Shown piece after piece: positions 37,036-50,090 of a stretch of 64,000 bases of DNA (positions are counted from its first letter, which is position 1; each line of letters begins with the position of its first letter). Below the pieces are notes generated by a model. It was not told where the DNA came from, ran no database searches, and saw only the letters and a list, made by a program, of their open reading frames with translations. The position numbers and the translations under genes are program-made. This DNA is from Trifolium pratense (taxonomy: Eukaryota; Streptophyta; Magnoliopsida; Fabales; Fabaceae), in the NCBI RefSeq assembly GCF_020283565.1, contig NC_060065.1:41032409-41096408 (forward strand), in the 5' to 3' direction.

Positions 37036-38704
37036 TGGATGAAAATATTAATCAAATGTATATCTACTTATACTTACTTGGTAATATTCATAGATTTTTT
37101 AGATGAAGATTTAAAATTGGGTTTTTGCCGCAGTGGCATGTTGATCAAACTTCCCGCAGCAAGAGCCATAATAAAGTGTTTGTTTAATGATCAAACTTGA
37201 TTTTCTCCTTAATTTAAGTAATAATAATAATAACTCTGAAGCTTGCTTATAGTAGAAATTGTGTTCTCTTTTTTCCTAGTATTTGTTGGTATTTGATTCA
37301 TAAGGGAAAGAATTATAGAACGCGTAAATTTCAAGTTTTCTATCTTGAAAACTTGTCTTTATGTCTATGGGTTAGTGGTCCAATTTTTGGCCTTGCTAGT
37401 GGCACTTCATTTGACTCGATCAGCACGATAATATTTTTTTAGACTTGATACATGGCTAATCGGTAAAATGTGGAAAGCCCATTATTCAAAAATAGCAATC
37501 TTGAATTTGTTTTAACTAATTGTACATTTAAAGATTATAGTGACAATGTTTCACTAAATTCATGGATTCAAAAGGTTGTTTTCTAAAAAAACTATAGGAG
37601 CTCTTTACTTTGTACAATTATTTTAAATTTTTATTTTTTAAAATATGTTTATTTTAAATTGTTAATAAGATGTGAGAGTTTTAAAATGAATAACTATATA
37701 TGATGGAAAGAAGAGGAGGACTATAGTTAGAGATGGTGCATTTTTTAAAATAATGAAAATAATATTTTGCCATTTTCATTGTTAATCATAAATATATGTG
37801 AAAAAACGTATTTGCCAAATAACAATGGGCAGAGGGTTTTGCTCGAATTGTAATAATAGTTCCCAAAATCCAACCAAGTTAGTAATGCGACATGGTTAAC
37901 AAAGTGGAGAAGGGGAAAGAGGTTAAGATTTCAATAAAAATGACAAAAATTAGTAATGCGACGGTTACTATAAACCCTAAAAGCGAGAGATGAGAGATGT
38001 TATGGTCGGTCGCTCCAACACTCTCCTGCTTATTTATACATAAGCTTTTTTTATTCTACTAGACTCAAATAACTTTCTCTAGTTCTTTATATAAGAATTT
38101 ATTTTTTAAAGAAAAAAATATATTGAATAACTAATATGTTTTATATTTTTTAAATTTTATTAAATAACTTATATATCTTATTTATATTATCATGGGTACA
38201 TTATGCTATTTTTTATTCTTTCATAAGCCATCAACACAAATAATTTTACCAAATCAACAGTCCACTCTCTTCTTTGAATATGTTGAAAAGTGAAGGACGA
38301 GTAGAAAGTCTATATTCCAAGTTGACAATATCTCGTATCTATGTCACAAAATCCTCATTTTTTATATATATAAATAATAACAGTACACTTAATTTAATAT
38401 ATAATAATACTACATGCACTTATATAATAAAATATTCAAAAATTTCATAAAAATGGTAAAAATCCAGGATTCTATTTTGGAATTCATAATAGATCAAAGC
38501 ACCCTTAACACAAAGTCTACAAAAAGATTAGTCAAATAAACTCCCACTTGGTAAATAAAAAAATAAAGTGCCACTGGCAAGGACAAAATGTTAACCACCA
38601 TCATATAATATAAAAATAATTTTAAAAAAAGTGTTCCAAGATTGAAAATATGAAATTAATTACGCGTTGTATGCTCCTTCAATAATTCCTCACTACTTGT
38701 TTCC
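37036..38704. other. Upstream region of array copy A
   Basis: AT-rich. The last 300 bp share blocks with the upstream regions of copies C and D (AAGTGCCAC, GATTGAAAATATGAAATTAATTACGCGTT), so the promoter was duplicated with the gene. Confidence 0.5.
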
Positions 38705-38714
38705 CTATATATAG
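38705..38714 (+). promoter_or_regulatory. TATA box of copy A
   Basis: CTATATATAG, about 145 bp before the ATG, in the segment ACTTGTTTCCCTATATATA shared with copies C and D. Confidence 0.55.
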
Positions 38715-38856
38715 ATCAAACTTTCAACTCTACCATAAGATACTACTACAAAACAAATTAAGAACATTTTCTACTTAATCAATCTTATACGTTATTAATT
38801 GTTTCTCAAAGAACTAGCTACGAAATCAAGTTTGATTATATAAAGAACACTTTCTC

Positions 38857-39297
38857 ATGGCTCTTGCTGCTTGTAGTTTGATCCAAATGCCAATGCTTCG
38901 AACACCAAATTATAAATCTACTCCAATAAAACCTATGACTATTACCATGTAAGTATATATATACATTTGATTAATATTTTCAATTGCACTATAATCATAT
39001 TTCATATGCATATATTCACCAATTTAATATTGTTTGCATAGTTAATTAATTAATTAGCATAATTTTTTGGATATGAACAGAAAATGTGCATATAAAGGAA
39101 AACAAGGTACGAAAGACAGAGTTAAAGCAGGAGGAGGAAGTGGTGCACAAAAAAACAGCATACTCCAAAGCACAACAAGAAATCTTCAATTTGAAAACAT
39201 TTATGCCACCAATAGCCTGAGTGACATTAATGATCAAGATGATCAAAACACAAGTCCTAGAAGTATTGGCAAAATAGATTATGATTATGTAATATGA
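38857..39297 (+). CDS. Array copy A: small protein of unknown function, two exons
   Basis: I do not recognise the family. Exon 1 (38857-38948) and exon 2 (39081-39297) join at a GTAAGT donor and an AACAG acceptor (phase 2) to give 102 aa. The N-terminus (MALAACSLIQMPMLRTPNYK) is rich in Ser, Thr and Ala and poor in acids, compatible with a plastid transit peptide, but not proof. The core KCAYKGKQ, then DRVKAGGGSGAQKNS, and the C-terminus NTSPRS plus DYDYVI are shared with copies B-D. Relative to them it has about 14 extra residues after QKNS and keeps an intron, so it is probably closest to the ancestral form. The conserved frame, promoter and splice sites across paralogues support a real gene. 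Confidence 0.7.
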
Positions 39298-40311
39298 ATT
39301 TTATTCTTTTCTTAATTTATATTTTTTAAAGAAAAATATAAATTTTTATAAGAATTCACCATGATTTCACACCAACTGTAACATAGAGGTTTTGAGTTTT
39401 TTTTTTTTTTTTTTATAAGCAAAATGGTATTATAAAAGAGGTTTTTGAGTATTAAATAATGTAGTAATAATTTTCTTCTTGATGGAATGGAAAAATAATA
39501 ATTAACCTTGAAGTTCATATTATATATTGTCAATGCCCAATTTTATTTCAATTAAATTTATGTTTCTATTTTCCTTTTTGATATGCGAAAAAAATAAGGG
39601 TTAGGAATACAATTGTTTTTAAAAGTGTTTGTACTTCAAAACTCAAATCAGTATTTGCTCAAGGCGAGAGAATGAAATTAGATAGTCCCTCCGTTCCAAA
39701 TTATAAAGAAAAAAAATAAAAATCACACTTATTAAAAACATCAAAAACATAATAATTTGGTGTATATATGTGTTTTGTATGCTCCCCATGCGGAAGCGTT
39801 TTTCATCCACTTATACTTGCATCACTATTGTTTGCTCCATATGATATGACCACCATTATTAAGAAGACTTTCAAAACAAGGAATCGGTCGAACTACTTCG
39901 TTGGAAAATGACACAAAAACAAACTTGATAGTGTTTAGAATATAGTTGCCAGAATTCTAGTTAGCTTGCTCCCATGGTCTCACACTCTCATATCCATATT
40001 TTGTTGATTATTTCAAAGAAACTAATTGATAAAAAGTGAGAGATGTTTCAATTTTATTTGTGAATAATGATATCTACATATTGTATATAATTTTTTTTTA
40101 TCTTCATGACTTCATTCTAGGCTTTCTTTAAGTCCATTTCAAGTCCAAATAATATGTTCGTCCACACACTACTAATTAATTTTTCTCCCGTGACAATTTC
40201 ACAGGAGGGGCTAAATTGTTGATCTACATATTTCATTTTAATAATTAAAGTACTTTGCTAAAAAAATAATGAACGGCTTAAACTGGACACTTCATTGACC
40301 GCAGAGGATCC

Positions 40312-40350
<39 letters not shown>

Positions 40351-41228
40351 GTGAAAGGTGATCTCCATTACATTTAGAATGAGTTCCTTTCTAAGATCTA
40401 CCATATGAAAGAAAGTATATCTAAAAAACCTAAATTCTCACTAATAAAACTTCAAATAATCATATATGTTAACATTAAATATGGACACTTTTTGCATTTC
40501 AATTTTAGTTCACGTTTTAAACTTTCCAACTAATTCATATTGGTTAGTTACTAAAAAAAATATCTATAACTTTCTTTCACTTCTATATAGGCCTATAGCT
40601 CAAGGTAGAGCTTAGTGTATCAATGAGGTAGCCGAAGCTACCAAAGTATAATTTTATTAATAAGTTAGTATATTTTATAATTAGTTACTTCATTAATATA
40701 TACTTAACTACTAGTACAAATATGTTTATTTGTTTGTTAAAATTAAGTAGAAATAAATAGAAAAACCGAAAGATATTCATTTATTTAATAGATGTTTTTC
40801 ATCTTATTTTAACTCTTTTCATCTCTTAAAACAACAAAAAAAACTGTTTAATTCACAATAAAATTATCAAGAAAACATTCAAAATATATTTTTTAAATTT
40901 AACCCCACTGAACTGGCTAGTACGTTGCTACAATAATTCTTTATTCGATAAGCCATCAAACTACTCGATTAACCAACCATGTCAATGGTCTACCTCTTAT
41001 TTGATAACCTTGAAAAGACTAGGAACGATCGAGTACAAAGTCTACATTCCAATTTGATCGATTATACTGCACAATATACGTCACTTTGACATTTTTACGC
41101 ATATTAAGAAATGTAAGTAATGTTGTATGAGAAAGAAAAATTATGAGTTAGTTTAGAAATTTGTCCTTCATTAATTGTATGAAAAATATAAATTGAAGAA
41201 TTGAAAGAAGAGAGAGTAATAAATAATT
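39298..41228. other. Downstream region of copy A
   Basis: Includes a 3' flank similar to those of B-D (TTTTGAGTATTAAATAAT, ATATTGTCAATG) and, at 40540-41100, a module recurring upstream of C and D (CTTCTATATAGGCCTA, AGCTCAAGGTAGA). Unlike C and D it lacks the SINE at the matching site. A degraded Stowaway-like end (GTCCCTCCGTTCC) is at about 39685. Confidence 0.5.
40313..40350. repeat. (GATA)n microsatellite
   Basis: About nine uninterrupted GATA units. Confidence 0.95.
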
Positions 41229-44200
41229 TGTAATAATTAACAATTTAGAGATCGATATATTATATGAAATTAGAACACACTTACTTGATAATCATAATCA
41301 CAAACCATCGTTACCGGAAGCGCACCAATATCGAAAACATCGATATACTAGACAAGGTCTTCCTTTGCCTAATCACATGCTCCAATCTTTGAGGTCTTTG
41401 ATGGGGAAGACAACAAATGAGCGTTCAGCTTATTGCTAGTTTGACAACGTGACGGCAAAGGGGACCTAGCCTATCTATTTATAAGATAACAACCCTAGTA
41501 CCACCCATCATGGACTCTAGAGTTGGGCCTACACTTTGTTTCTACACAAATCAGAATTAGTGTTCAAGCCCATTATTACTGATCACAATTATCGGGCTTA
41601 AGCATCATCAAATGGATCACAACAACATCAACCCGTTTTTATTAAAACCAAAACCCACAATTGATTGCAGCCCACAGAATATTAGAAAATATTCTAACAT
41701 TCTCCCACTTGGGCAAAATCAATTGTGTATATTTAATTTGAAGAAAACATTTTGAAAACGACTCTCGGGTTGACAACATATTTTAACGTGGCCACATTGA
41801 TCCCAAGATGCAACATCTAATTAAGACTCCGTCCAACAAAAGTTAAATGATATCGAATCATAGCGGTAATTATATCATTATCGACACAACACCTTCCATG
41901 GTTACAAATACCACCAAACTCCGTCGACTAGTCATTTGTGTAGAGTGTAGCGAGAAAATGATATGTTTGTGATCTCAACCATACTATCATTTTCTTCGTC
42001 AGTCCTCAATTTCTCTCAAATGCCTTAAAGCCAGAGAAATTCTATGGTCCATAAGATACCACAAGTCCAAGCTCCAAAACAATGTCGACTACCGCGGTAT
42101 AATGATCTAATCAACATCGAGCTCCAATATTTTAGACATAATTTCTCTCAAATGCCTCAAAGCCAGAGAAATTACATGGTTCTTAAGATACCATAATGCC
42201 TCAGCTCCAAAATAGTGTTAATCACCGGCTAAGTGATCCCGACAACACTGAGCTTATTTATTTATGTTTTCACATAATGCCTCAGCTCCAAAATAGTGTT
42301 GATCACCGGCATAGTGATCCCAACAACACTGAGCTATAATATTTATTTAATGCCTCAGCTCCAAAATAGTGTTGACCACCGGCATAGTGATCCTAACAAC
42401 ACTGAGCTATGATATTTATTTATATTTGATTAAAATAATTTCAACATTATGAAGGAGTTAATATAAAATTTCAAACTCCCACTAATCAAGCATATCAAAA
42501 GAATATAAGTTATCTCCCACTAATCAAGTGGTATATTAAAACTCCCACTTATCCAAACGTTCCTTCACAATTTTTAAAGAAAACTCCAATACTTGCTTCC
42601 ATTTCTTATAATTTTTAAGATGTTCAACATTTCAATGAAAACATAACTGGAGAAATTCATTTGAATCAAAACCAAATTGGATTAGTATTATCAAAAGAGG
42701 CCAATATAATAGTACAATCACCTTTGGGCAGAATGCACCAACTAAGGTCAAAACCTTAGTCAAAACCTCAGATGAGTTAATCAATGAGTATAGACTGAAC
42801 TTTGAAATTTGTCACCTTTAGGCAGGCAAATTCCTTCGATCAATACATCCTCCAATAACTTCATCTTAAATTAATTTTTAATTATAACATATAATAATCA
42901 CCTTTTGGCAGAAAATTACATGTTATAATTAAAACCATTCCTCAAACTACAAAGAAAATCTCATCAATCAATATAAGCGGTCCCACTTTGGTGGTAACGG
43001 CCTATACCAACACACGAAATCTCTTGCATAGGAATCAATAATTAAAAGTTTTCACATATAATTATATGTCTTTAGTCGGGGAGAGATATCATTACTATGA
43101 AACAGTCAACTCATAAGAGATCATTATTGTGAAACAGTCAACTCAATATAATAAATAAATAAATAATTTATGCAACGGAATAATATGAGACTTTATTTGA
43201 ATATTATTGAGGATATAAATCAAATAGTCCCGAACTTTTATAAATAACATAGGACTCCTCAATATAAGTCTCTATAAACATTTATAAATAGTTGACATGT
43301 AAAACTCTCCCACTTGATAGAGAATTATAGTTGAATTACTAATCCAAAAGTGTTAAAATATTGAAACAAATATTCAACTATTTTCTCTATCACACAATGG
43401 ACATGTCAAACAATGTCACACTAAATTTATATTTTTCCAGAATAGAACTCTCAAAATATTAAACTTAAAATGCTCCCACTCATTAGAGTAAAGTTTTTAA
43501 AAATTGGAGTATATAACAAAAAAATCAATCAATCATTATATGGAGAGTTTTTAATTTAGAATATTCTGGAAAAACAATAAAATTTTCATATATAATTGCA
43601 TATTTATTATTTCCAAAAAGAAAAGGGTAGATAATATTGAAAATAAATTTCTCCTTATATGCAATATGCAATTATATAATAAGTCATAAGAGGATAAATA
43701 ATTGCACCACTAACCTCCAAGGTGTGATTCACATCCTTGCACATAAAATCAATAAGCATCAATGACTTTACCATGAGATCTTTGACGGTGTCATCTCAAA
43801 CAACCACAAATCAAGGGTAAACCATTATATCATAATAAAATGACTTCAATAATAATCAACTCAAGTTATATAAATAATAAGATTAAAGGATGTTAATTTT
43901 TAATTGCCTTAATAATTGTTCACAAGAATAATTTCAATAATAGTTCAAAGTTGAGCATTTGAATAACAACAAGGCAATATAGAAGAATTTATAAAAATAT
44001 TTATAAATTCATATAAATAATATTTGAGGTCATAATTAGCATAATTGAGCCTAAAATAAATTCACAATTATAACACTTTAACAAAAATGTTTCACATCAG
44101 TGTTTACCACTTTAAAAGAGATTTTCTTAAATTATATTTTAGACTCAAATCTCATATTCAATCAACACTAACTATCTAGCAATTTCACAAAATAAACTGA

Positions 44201-45760
44201 TTCTCAAAACCAAGAACATAATTTTAAAACTACAGTTTATTTTCAACTAATTAAATCAATATAAAATATTTCACTGTGTCCAAAAAATTCAAAATTCCAA
44301 CCGAACCGATTCATGGTATGGAAAGGAAAAATTCATGCTAACTTTGTTGCAAGTCCAAATAATGATAAATATCCAAAAGAAGCCATCAAAATAAAAATTG
44401 ACTCACATAGGAATTAACTTAACAATTTGTATGCAATTTTGAATTGTCATTGCATCACAGCAACACGAAACAAACCAGGCAAGGCAAGTTCATCCCATTG
44501 CAAATCAAAATTAGAGCAAGTATAATATTTGGATAACTTTATAATCAAAACAGTTCAGTGCTTTCATTTTGTATGATCACTGTGTACTATTTAGAAATAA
44601 TATAAATAAAATTCTGGATGCAATCATATTCAACTGATACTTGCATATATAAAAATAAAATTAAGCCCAAAAAAAGGCTGTGAGCAAAAGAACAGAGATC
44701 AAACGATGCCATTGCATATCACATAAATGAAAATTACCATATGGTCCATAACCACTGTAGGTTGTAATCTCGGAACAATATAAAAAATAAAAAAAAATAA
44801 AAAATAAAAAAATTCATAGATGTGCCGAAGAAAACAAAATTAGCCGAAAAATTACTTTCCCAATAATTGCAACAACATCCATTCCAATAAATAAGATTAT
44901 CAATAGTTTGAGACCAACAAATAATATAATAATCTAATTTAAACTCAAAACCATTTATGAGTCATATAAGAATGCATCACTGCAGCAAATTCAGAACCAT
45001 TATAAAGGAATCGATCAAGAATTTCAATTAACAAAAAAATTGAATCATATCGATTTATCGGCACAAAAATAAGAAACCCTGAAAAGCTATTTGCCATAAA
45101 ACGGATCATATGATGCACATCTTATAATTAATTACGACCGGCCAAAACCGAATGCAATGGTAGCAACAAATTCAATCCGAGAAAACACATACAAGACAAA
45201 AGATTATTTTTCTCAGTGATCGATTGAGTCTCATATTTCATAGTTAAAATTAGGGTTCTAAATCATATAATAAAAGCTCTGATACCACATGTAATAATTA
45301 ACAATTTAGAGATCGATATATTATATGAAATTAGAACACACTTACTTGATAATCATAATCACAAACCATCGTTACCGGAAGCGCACCAATATCGAAAACA
45401 TCGATATACTAGACAAGGTCTTCCTTTGCCTAATCACATGCTCCAATCTTTGAGGTCTTTGATGGGGAAGACAACAAATGAGCGTTCAGCTTATTGCTAG
45501 TTTGACAACGTGACGGCAAAGGAGACCTAACCTATCTATTTATAAGATAACAACCCTAGTACCACCCATCATGGACTCTAGAGTTGGGCCTACACTTTGT
45601 TTCTACACAAATCAGAATTAGTGTTCAAGCCCATTATTACTGATCACAATTATCGGGCTTAAGCATCATCAAATGGATCATAACAACATCAACCCGTTTT
45701 TATTAAAACCAAAACCCACAATTGATTGCAGCCCACAGAATATTAGAAAATATTCTAACA
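41229..45760 (-). mobile_element. Non-coding LTR retroelement (LARD-like), minus strand
   Basis: LTRs of 471 bp at 41229-41699 and 45290-45760 differ at three positions that I could find. The target duplication is TAATT (41224-41228 and 45761-45765). On the minus strand the LTRs begin TGTTAGAATATTTTC. The primer site for initiator-tRNA-Met (TGGTATCAGAGC) is intact at 45287-45276, and a polypurine tract CCCAAGTGGGAGAA abuts the left LTR. The 3.6-kb interior has no gag, protease or reverse transcriptase frames. It must be copied by proteins of another element. It splits the spacer between array copies A and B and belongs to the same family as 52694-57345. Confidence 0.92.
42070..42410 (-). repeat. 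Tandem hairpin units in the non-coding retroelement
   Basis: Three similar units plus one older, divergent unit (42070-42123). On the minus strand each starts GCTCAGTGTTG and contains GATCAC and GTGATC separated by a 7-nt loop. They match the array at 56083-56505. Confidence 0.8.
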
Positions 45761-46320
45761 TAATTAAGAGTATAATATGAAAAATAGCATTTAATACTTT
45801 ATTGGTATTGTAAAATGACATATATATTGTAATACAATTTTTTTTCTCAAAGTGACATATGTTATAATACAACGGAGTATATATTCTTATGTCCCCATGT
45901 AAAAGTACTAATTAATAATATATGTCACAATCCTAATTACAAAAGGTGATCCATTGGTGGTCACTAATTATTTAGTTGGCACTATTTTATAAATAATTTC
46001 CAATTTCAAAACGCTAAAGTATATAATCAAGGCATAATAAGATAGTATTATTTTATATTAGTTCATCTCTAAATGTGGGTCACTACTTTTAAAACCATTT
46101 TGAAATTTTCTATTTTTGCATGCAAAAATTTTCAATGGATAACTTATTTGAATAAATATGGATACACTGTTGAAGTAGTAATTTTTGAATTTATACGTGA
46201 ATTATTTATTTTAATAGTATATCAGTATATATTTAAATAAAATATGTATAAGAATATTATTTTTTTTATTTTTATTTTTTATCTAAAAATAAAATAAAAT
46301 ATGTATCAGAATATTATTTA
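45761..46320. other. Spacer upstream of copy B
   Basis: Contains a block shared with copies C and D (TATTCTTATGTCCCCATG, then CACAATCCTAATTACAAAAG). No gene. Confidence 0.45.
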
Positions 46321-46682
46321 CTCCATTCGTTTCTTTTTATTTGTCGTTTTAGGAAAAAAAAATTAAGAATATGTATTTTCACACCTTATGTTTCTATTAT
46401 ACCCTTATTTTAATTTACCAATAAATATTTTTTTTTTGCACACACTCTTTCCAATAAATTTAATATATTATGTACAAAAAAATGAATATGTTATGTACAA
46501 AAAAAAAACTTTAGTTTTCCAAATATATATTAAATCTTTTACTGTTTCAACAACTACTCCTAAATATTCGGAATTTACATGAGGGTATAATAAACAAAGT
46601 ATAACCTTAAATTATCAAAACGACAAGAAATTTGAAACAAAATTATTTTTCTAAAACGACAAATAAAAATGAACGGAGAGAG
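46321..46682. mobile_element. Stowaway-like MITE (362 bp)
   Basis: Starts CTCCATTCGTTTC and ends with the complement of CTCTCTCCGTTCA. Both continue inwards as TTTTTATTTGTCGTTTTAG, and both ends are flanked by TA (46319-46320 and 46683-46684). Confidence 0.75.
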
Positions 46683-46735
46683 TAACTTTTTTTCTATAGC
46701 CGAAGATAATCCAATTTAAAAAATTATCGAATACT

Positions 46736-46866
46736 AGTTAAGTCCTAGTTAGCTTAATTGACAAAAATACCGAAATTGTTAGACCGGACGTCGTGACCCG
46801 GGTTCGAACCCGAAATCTCACAATTATATATGAGTTTAATTTCAATGAATTACCATAAAAAAAAAA
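46736..46866 (+). mobile_element. tRNA-derived SINE (131 bp)
   Basis: Pol III box A-like TTAGCTTAATTG at about 46749 and box B GGGTTCGAACC at about 46800, a poly(A) tail, and a 9-bp target duplication TCGAATACT (46727-46735 and 46867-46875). The matching site in array copy C (about 50660-50700) lacks it. Confidence 0.8.
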
Positions 46867-47084
46867 TCGAATACTTGATATGTAGAACAGCTAACAGTGA
46901 CATTCTTTGTTCACATTTTCATAACTTGCTTCTACCACATGTAAAGACTATTGTGCTGAGTCAAATGAAATGTCACTAGCAAAGGACAACAATTTGACCA
47001 CCAACCCAATGAGAAATGTTCAAGTTTGAAATTTTCAAACTGACGAGTTGTATTTTTCTTCAATAATTCCTATAAATTCTTTCA

Positions 47085-47094
47085 CTATAAATAA
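47085..47094 (+). promoter_or_regulatory. TATA box of copy B
   Basis: CTATAAATAA, 150 bp before the ATG. The surrounding promoter has diverged from those of C and D. Confidence 0.5.
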
Positions 47095-47244
47095 AACCTT
47101 GAACCTCACCACAATATACTAAAACAAAACAGAGAACACACTAACATTTTCTACTATAATCAAAGCTTCTACGTTATTAATTGTTTCTGAAAGAACTAGT
47201 TATAGCAACAAAATCAAGTTTGATTATATAAAAGTTTATTTCTG

Positions 47245-47505
47245 ATGGCTCCTGCTACGGGTAGTATGATCCAAATATCAATACTTCAAACACCAAATTA
47301 TGAATCATCTCCAAAAAATGTGAACAGAATATGTGCATATAGAGGAAAACAACCGATAGACAGAGTTAAAGCAGGAGGAGGAAGTGGTGCACAAAAAAAC
47401 AGCTTAGATTATGCCACCAACAGCTTGAGTCTCAATAGTGATCAAAATGATCAAAACACAAGTCCTAGAAGTATTTGCAACATGGATTATGATTATGAAA
47501 TATAA
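47245..47505 (+). CDS. Array copy B: small protein of unknown function, intronless
   Basis: Encodes 86 aa. It shares with C and D the start MAPATGSMIQISILQTPNYE, the core CAYRGKQ-xIDRVKAGGGSGAQKNS and the C-terminus SICNMDYDYEI. It differs from C by Pro for Ser after GKQ, Asp for Gly after NSL, and Asp for Tyr after SDQN. Where copy A has its intron, B reads AATGTGAACAGAATATGTGC straight through. The AACAG is copy A's splice acceptor, now coding N-R. The leader before the ATG (AAATCAAGTTTGATTATATA) is conserved in all four copies. Function unknown; a plastid location is only a guess from the N-terminus. Confidence 0.7.
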   Translation: MAPATGSMIQISILQTPNYESSPKNVNRICAYRGKQPIDRVKAGGGSGAQKNSLDYATNSLSLNSDQNDQNTSPRSICNMDYDYEI

Positions 47506-48334
47506 ATTTTTTAATAATTCTCCATGATTTCTCACCAACTGTAATTATATATATGTAATATAGAGGTTTTGAGTATTAAATAGTTTAGTAATACTTTTCT
47601 TTGGATAATTAGCTTTGTAGTTCATCTTATATATTGTCAATGCCCTATTTTATTTCAATTAAATTTATGTTTTTATTTTCCTTTTTATTTTTCTTTGGAT
47701 AAGGCCTTAAATTTATGTTTTTAATTTTGGTTTAATTGTTTTTAAAAGTGTTTGCACTCCGAAGCTCAAATTAATATTTGTTCAGAGTGAGAGAATGTAA
47801 TTGGATAAAAATTTGTGTACCTTGAAAATGAATGAACAAAAGTGCATATGTAGGATAATGACGTGCATAACCGTTTGGTGGGATCCATCATGTGAGTAAA
47901 ATGAGTCACAAATATATTTTGCGGGGGTCATTTATAAGCTATTGTTCGCGTATTGTAAGAGTATATTTGACCAGGACATGGGTCATATATATGCTACTGA
48001 TGATGTTCCATCGAGGGTGATAAGCCTTAATGAAGTGTTTAACGGATTTGAGATCTTCTTGGGTCTTTGGATAAGGCCTCTGGCCAGTCCGGGACAGTTG
48101 CCCTCCATATTTTGCTATGGTACTCCCTCTGGCCTCTTGTACCGAAACTTTAGTCTTTTTGAACTTGGACACAAAGATTAAGAAATACTAGTAGTTATAA
48201 TCCTTATGAGCTTATTTGCCCCTCATTATTTTATTTTTTTCCAGATTTTTTTATTAAATTTGTACTACAAGAACACATAATACATTTGCAAGCTTGCTCA
48301 CTTGCTTTTCCAAGAACAATTTTTTTACAGAATC
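47506..48334. other. Downstream region of copy B
   Basis: The 3' flank is similar to that of copy A up to about 47800. From 47860 to 48180 is a less AT-rich block with open frames on both strands (77 codons minus, 79 plus), unlike its surroundings and unrecognised. Confidence 0.35.
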
Positions 48335-48946
48335 CACTCTACTCATACCTAGTTCCACGTAGTTTTAACTTTTTGTTTTTTAACCAGGGTATAAATTAAA
48401 AAAATGTATAATTGTTTTTTGGTTTCTTAAGATGACTAAGGTTTTCGGACAAAATTAAAATCTTAAAAGGATCAAAGTTTCGGGACGAATAGTAAGGATT
48501 TGAATCTCATGGAGTCAGAACTGGAGCATATCTTCAGAGGAAAGGATTTGAACGAGTACAGATGTATTTTAGCAAACGTGCATACTCAGAAACAATGCTC
48601 ACCAATGTAACTTCAGAAGTAATCATATATGTTACACTAAATATAACACTTTTTGCATTTGAATTTTGATTTATCATGTAAGAATTTAATTTTTCCACCA
48701 AACTCATATTGGTTGGTTACTAATTAATAAAAATATCTATAATTTTCTTTCACTTCTATATAGGCCTAGCTCAAGGTAGAAGCTTAGTGTATCAAATGGG
48801 GTAGCCAAAAAGCTAATCTAAAATATATTTTTTATCTGAATAATAAGTTAGTATATTTTATAATTAATTACTTCAATAAAATATACTTTTTTTTTACATA
48901 TACTTCAATAAAATATACTTAACTATGGTAAAAGTGTTTATTTGTC

Positions 48947-49085
48947 CGGTGAACTCTTTAATTGGAAGGGATTACATTATATATACATAGGGTTGAGGGT
49001 TGGGGTTGGAATCTCGGTTATTCCATTTATCAATTTTAAAAGTGAATTTTTTAGCTACTAGACTATTTAAAAAAAAAAAAACAAA
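48947..49085 (+). mobile_element. SINE (copy C unit)
   Basis: tRNA-derived SINE with a degraded box A (GAACTCTTTAATTGG), a GGTTGGAATCTCGG box B-like region, the typical GTGAATTTTTTAGCTACTA tail and an A-rich end. Also present at 62129-62257, absent from the homologous place after copy A (about 40735). Confidence 0.65.
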
Positions 49086-49184
49086 AAATATTCATGTTTT
49101 ATTTGATAGATATTTTTCATCTTATTTTAACTCTTTGCATCTCTTAAACAACTAAAAACAATGCTTCATTCACAATAAAAATTA

Positions 49185-50090
49185 GGCTAAATTACACTTT
49201 TGGCCCCTTAAGTTTCAGAAAGTTGCGATTTTGGTCCCCTATATTTCAAAATAGCACTTTTGGCCCTCTAAGTTTCAGGAAGTTGCAATTTTGACCCCCT
49301 ATGTTTCAAAATAGCACTTTTGGCCCCCTAAATTTCAAAAAGTTGCTATTTTGGCCTCCTATTTTTCAAAATAGCAATTTTGGCCCCCTATGTTTACCCC
49401 TTTTGCAAAATGAAAGTTCAAGACACTTTTCTAAATGGAAGTTCAAGACACTTTTCTAAATCAAAATGACATAACAAATCAAGTCATTACATATATGAAG
49501 TCATTACATAATTAAAAAGACATAACAAAAAGCACGAATAGTTTTCAATTTCCATTGTTTCCTATTTTTGGATTTGGAATTAGGTTTGTTTTTTTTTTTA
49601 CGTATAGTGAAAAATTATTTTGAATAAACGTCACGAAGTATTTGGTTAATTCTTTAGGATTTGAAATTATATATGTGTGTTAGTGAAAAAATAAATTTTT
49701 TTTTTTTTAACGTAGTGAAAGAATAAATTTAAAGCATGTGACTTCTTCCTTTTATTTTTTTATTCTTATAGTTTTTTTAATTATAAGATGACAAAAAAAT
49801 GTTGACGTGGCAGCTGAGTCACTTAAGTGACTTGCCACATCAACTTTGACTCGATCAAAATTGACCTTTTGCAAAAGGGGTACAGATAGGGGCCAAAAGT
49901 GCTATTTTGAAACATAGGTGGCCAAAATCACAACTACTGAAACTTAGGGGGCCAAAATTGCTATTTTGAAACATAGGGGGCCAAAATCGCAACTTTTTGA
50001 AACTTAGGGGGCTATAAGTGCTATTTTGAAACAAAAGGGGCCAAAATTGCAAGTTTCTGAAACTTAGGGGGCCAAAAGTGCAATTTAGCC
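49185..50090. mobile_element. MULE-type MITE with repeated inverted arms (906 bp)
   Basis: Ends GGCTAAATT(A/G)CACTTTTGGC inverted. Each arm has several copies of a TTTGGCCCCCTA-GTTTCA unit alternating with CAAAATAGCA. An exact 9-bp duplication TAAAAATTA lies at 49176-49184 and 50091-50099. The homologous locus at about 62354 has a single TAAAAATTA and no insert, a clean empty site. Confidence 0.92.

Noticed and set aside
40590..40640. tRNA-like D-arm (ATAGCTCAAGGTAGAGC) in the spacer modules
   Set aside because: No matching T-arm or anticodon arm was found in any of the three copies.
46790..46812. Possible tRNA gene (GGGTTCGAACC)
   Set aside because: Only box A and box B remain, there is no cloverleaf, and it ends in poly(A) with a target duplication, so it is a SINE.
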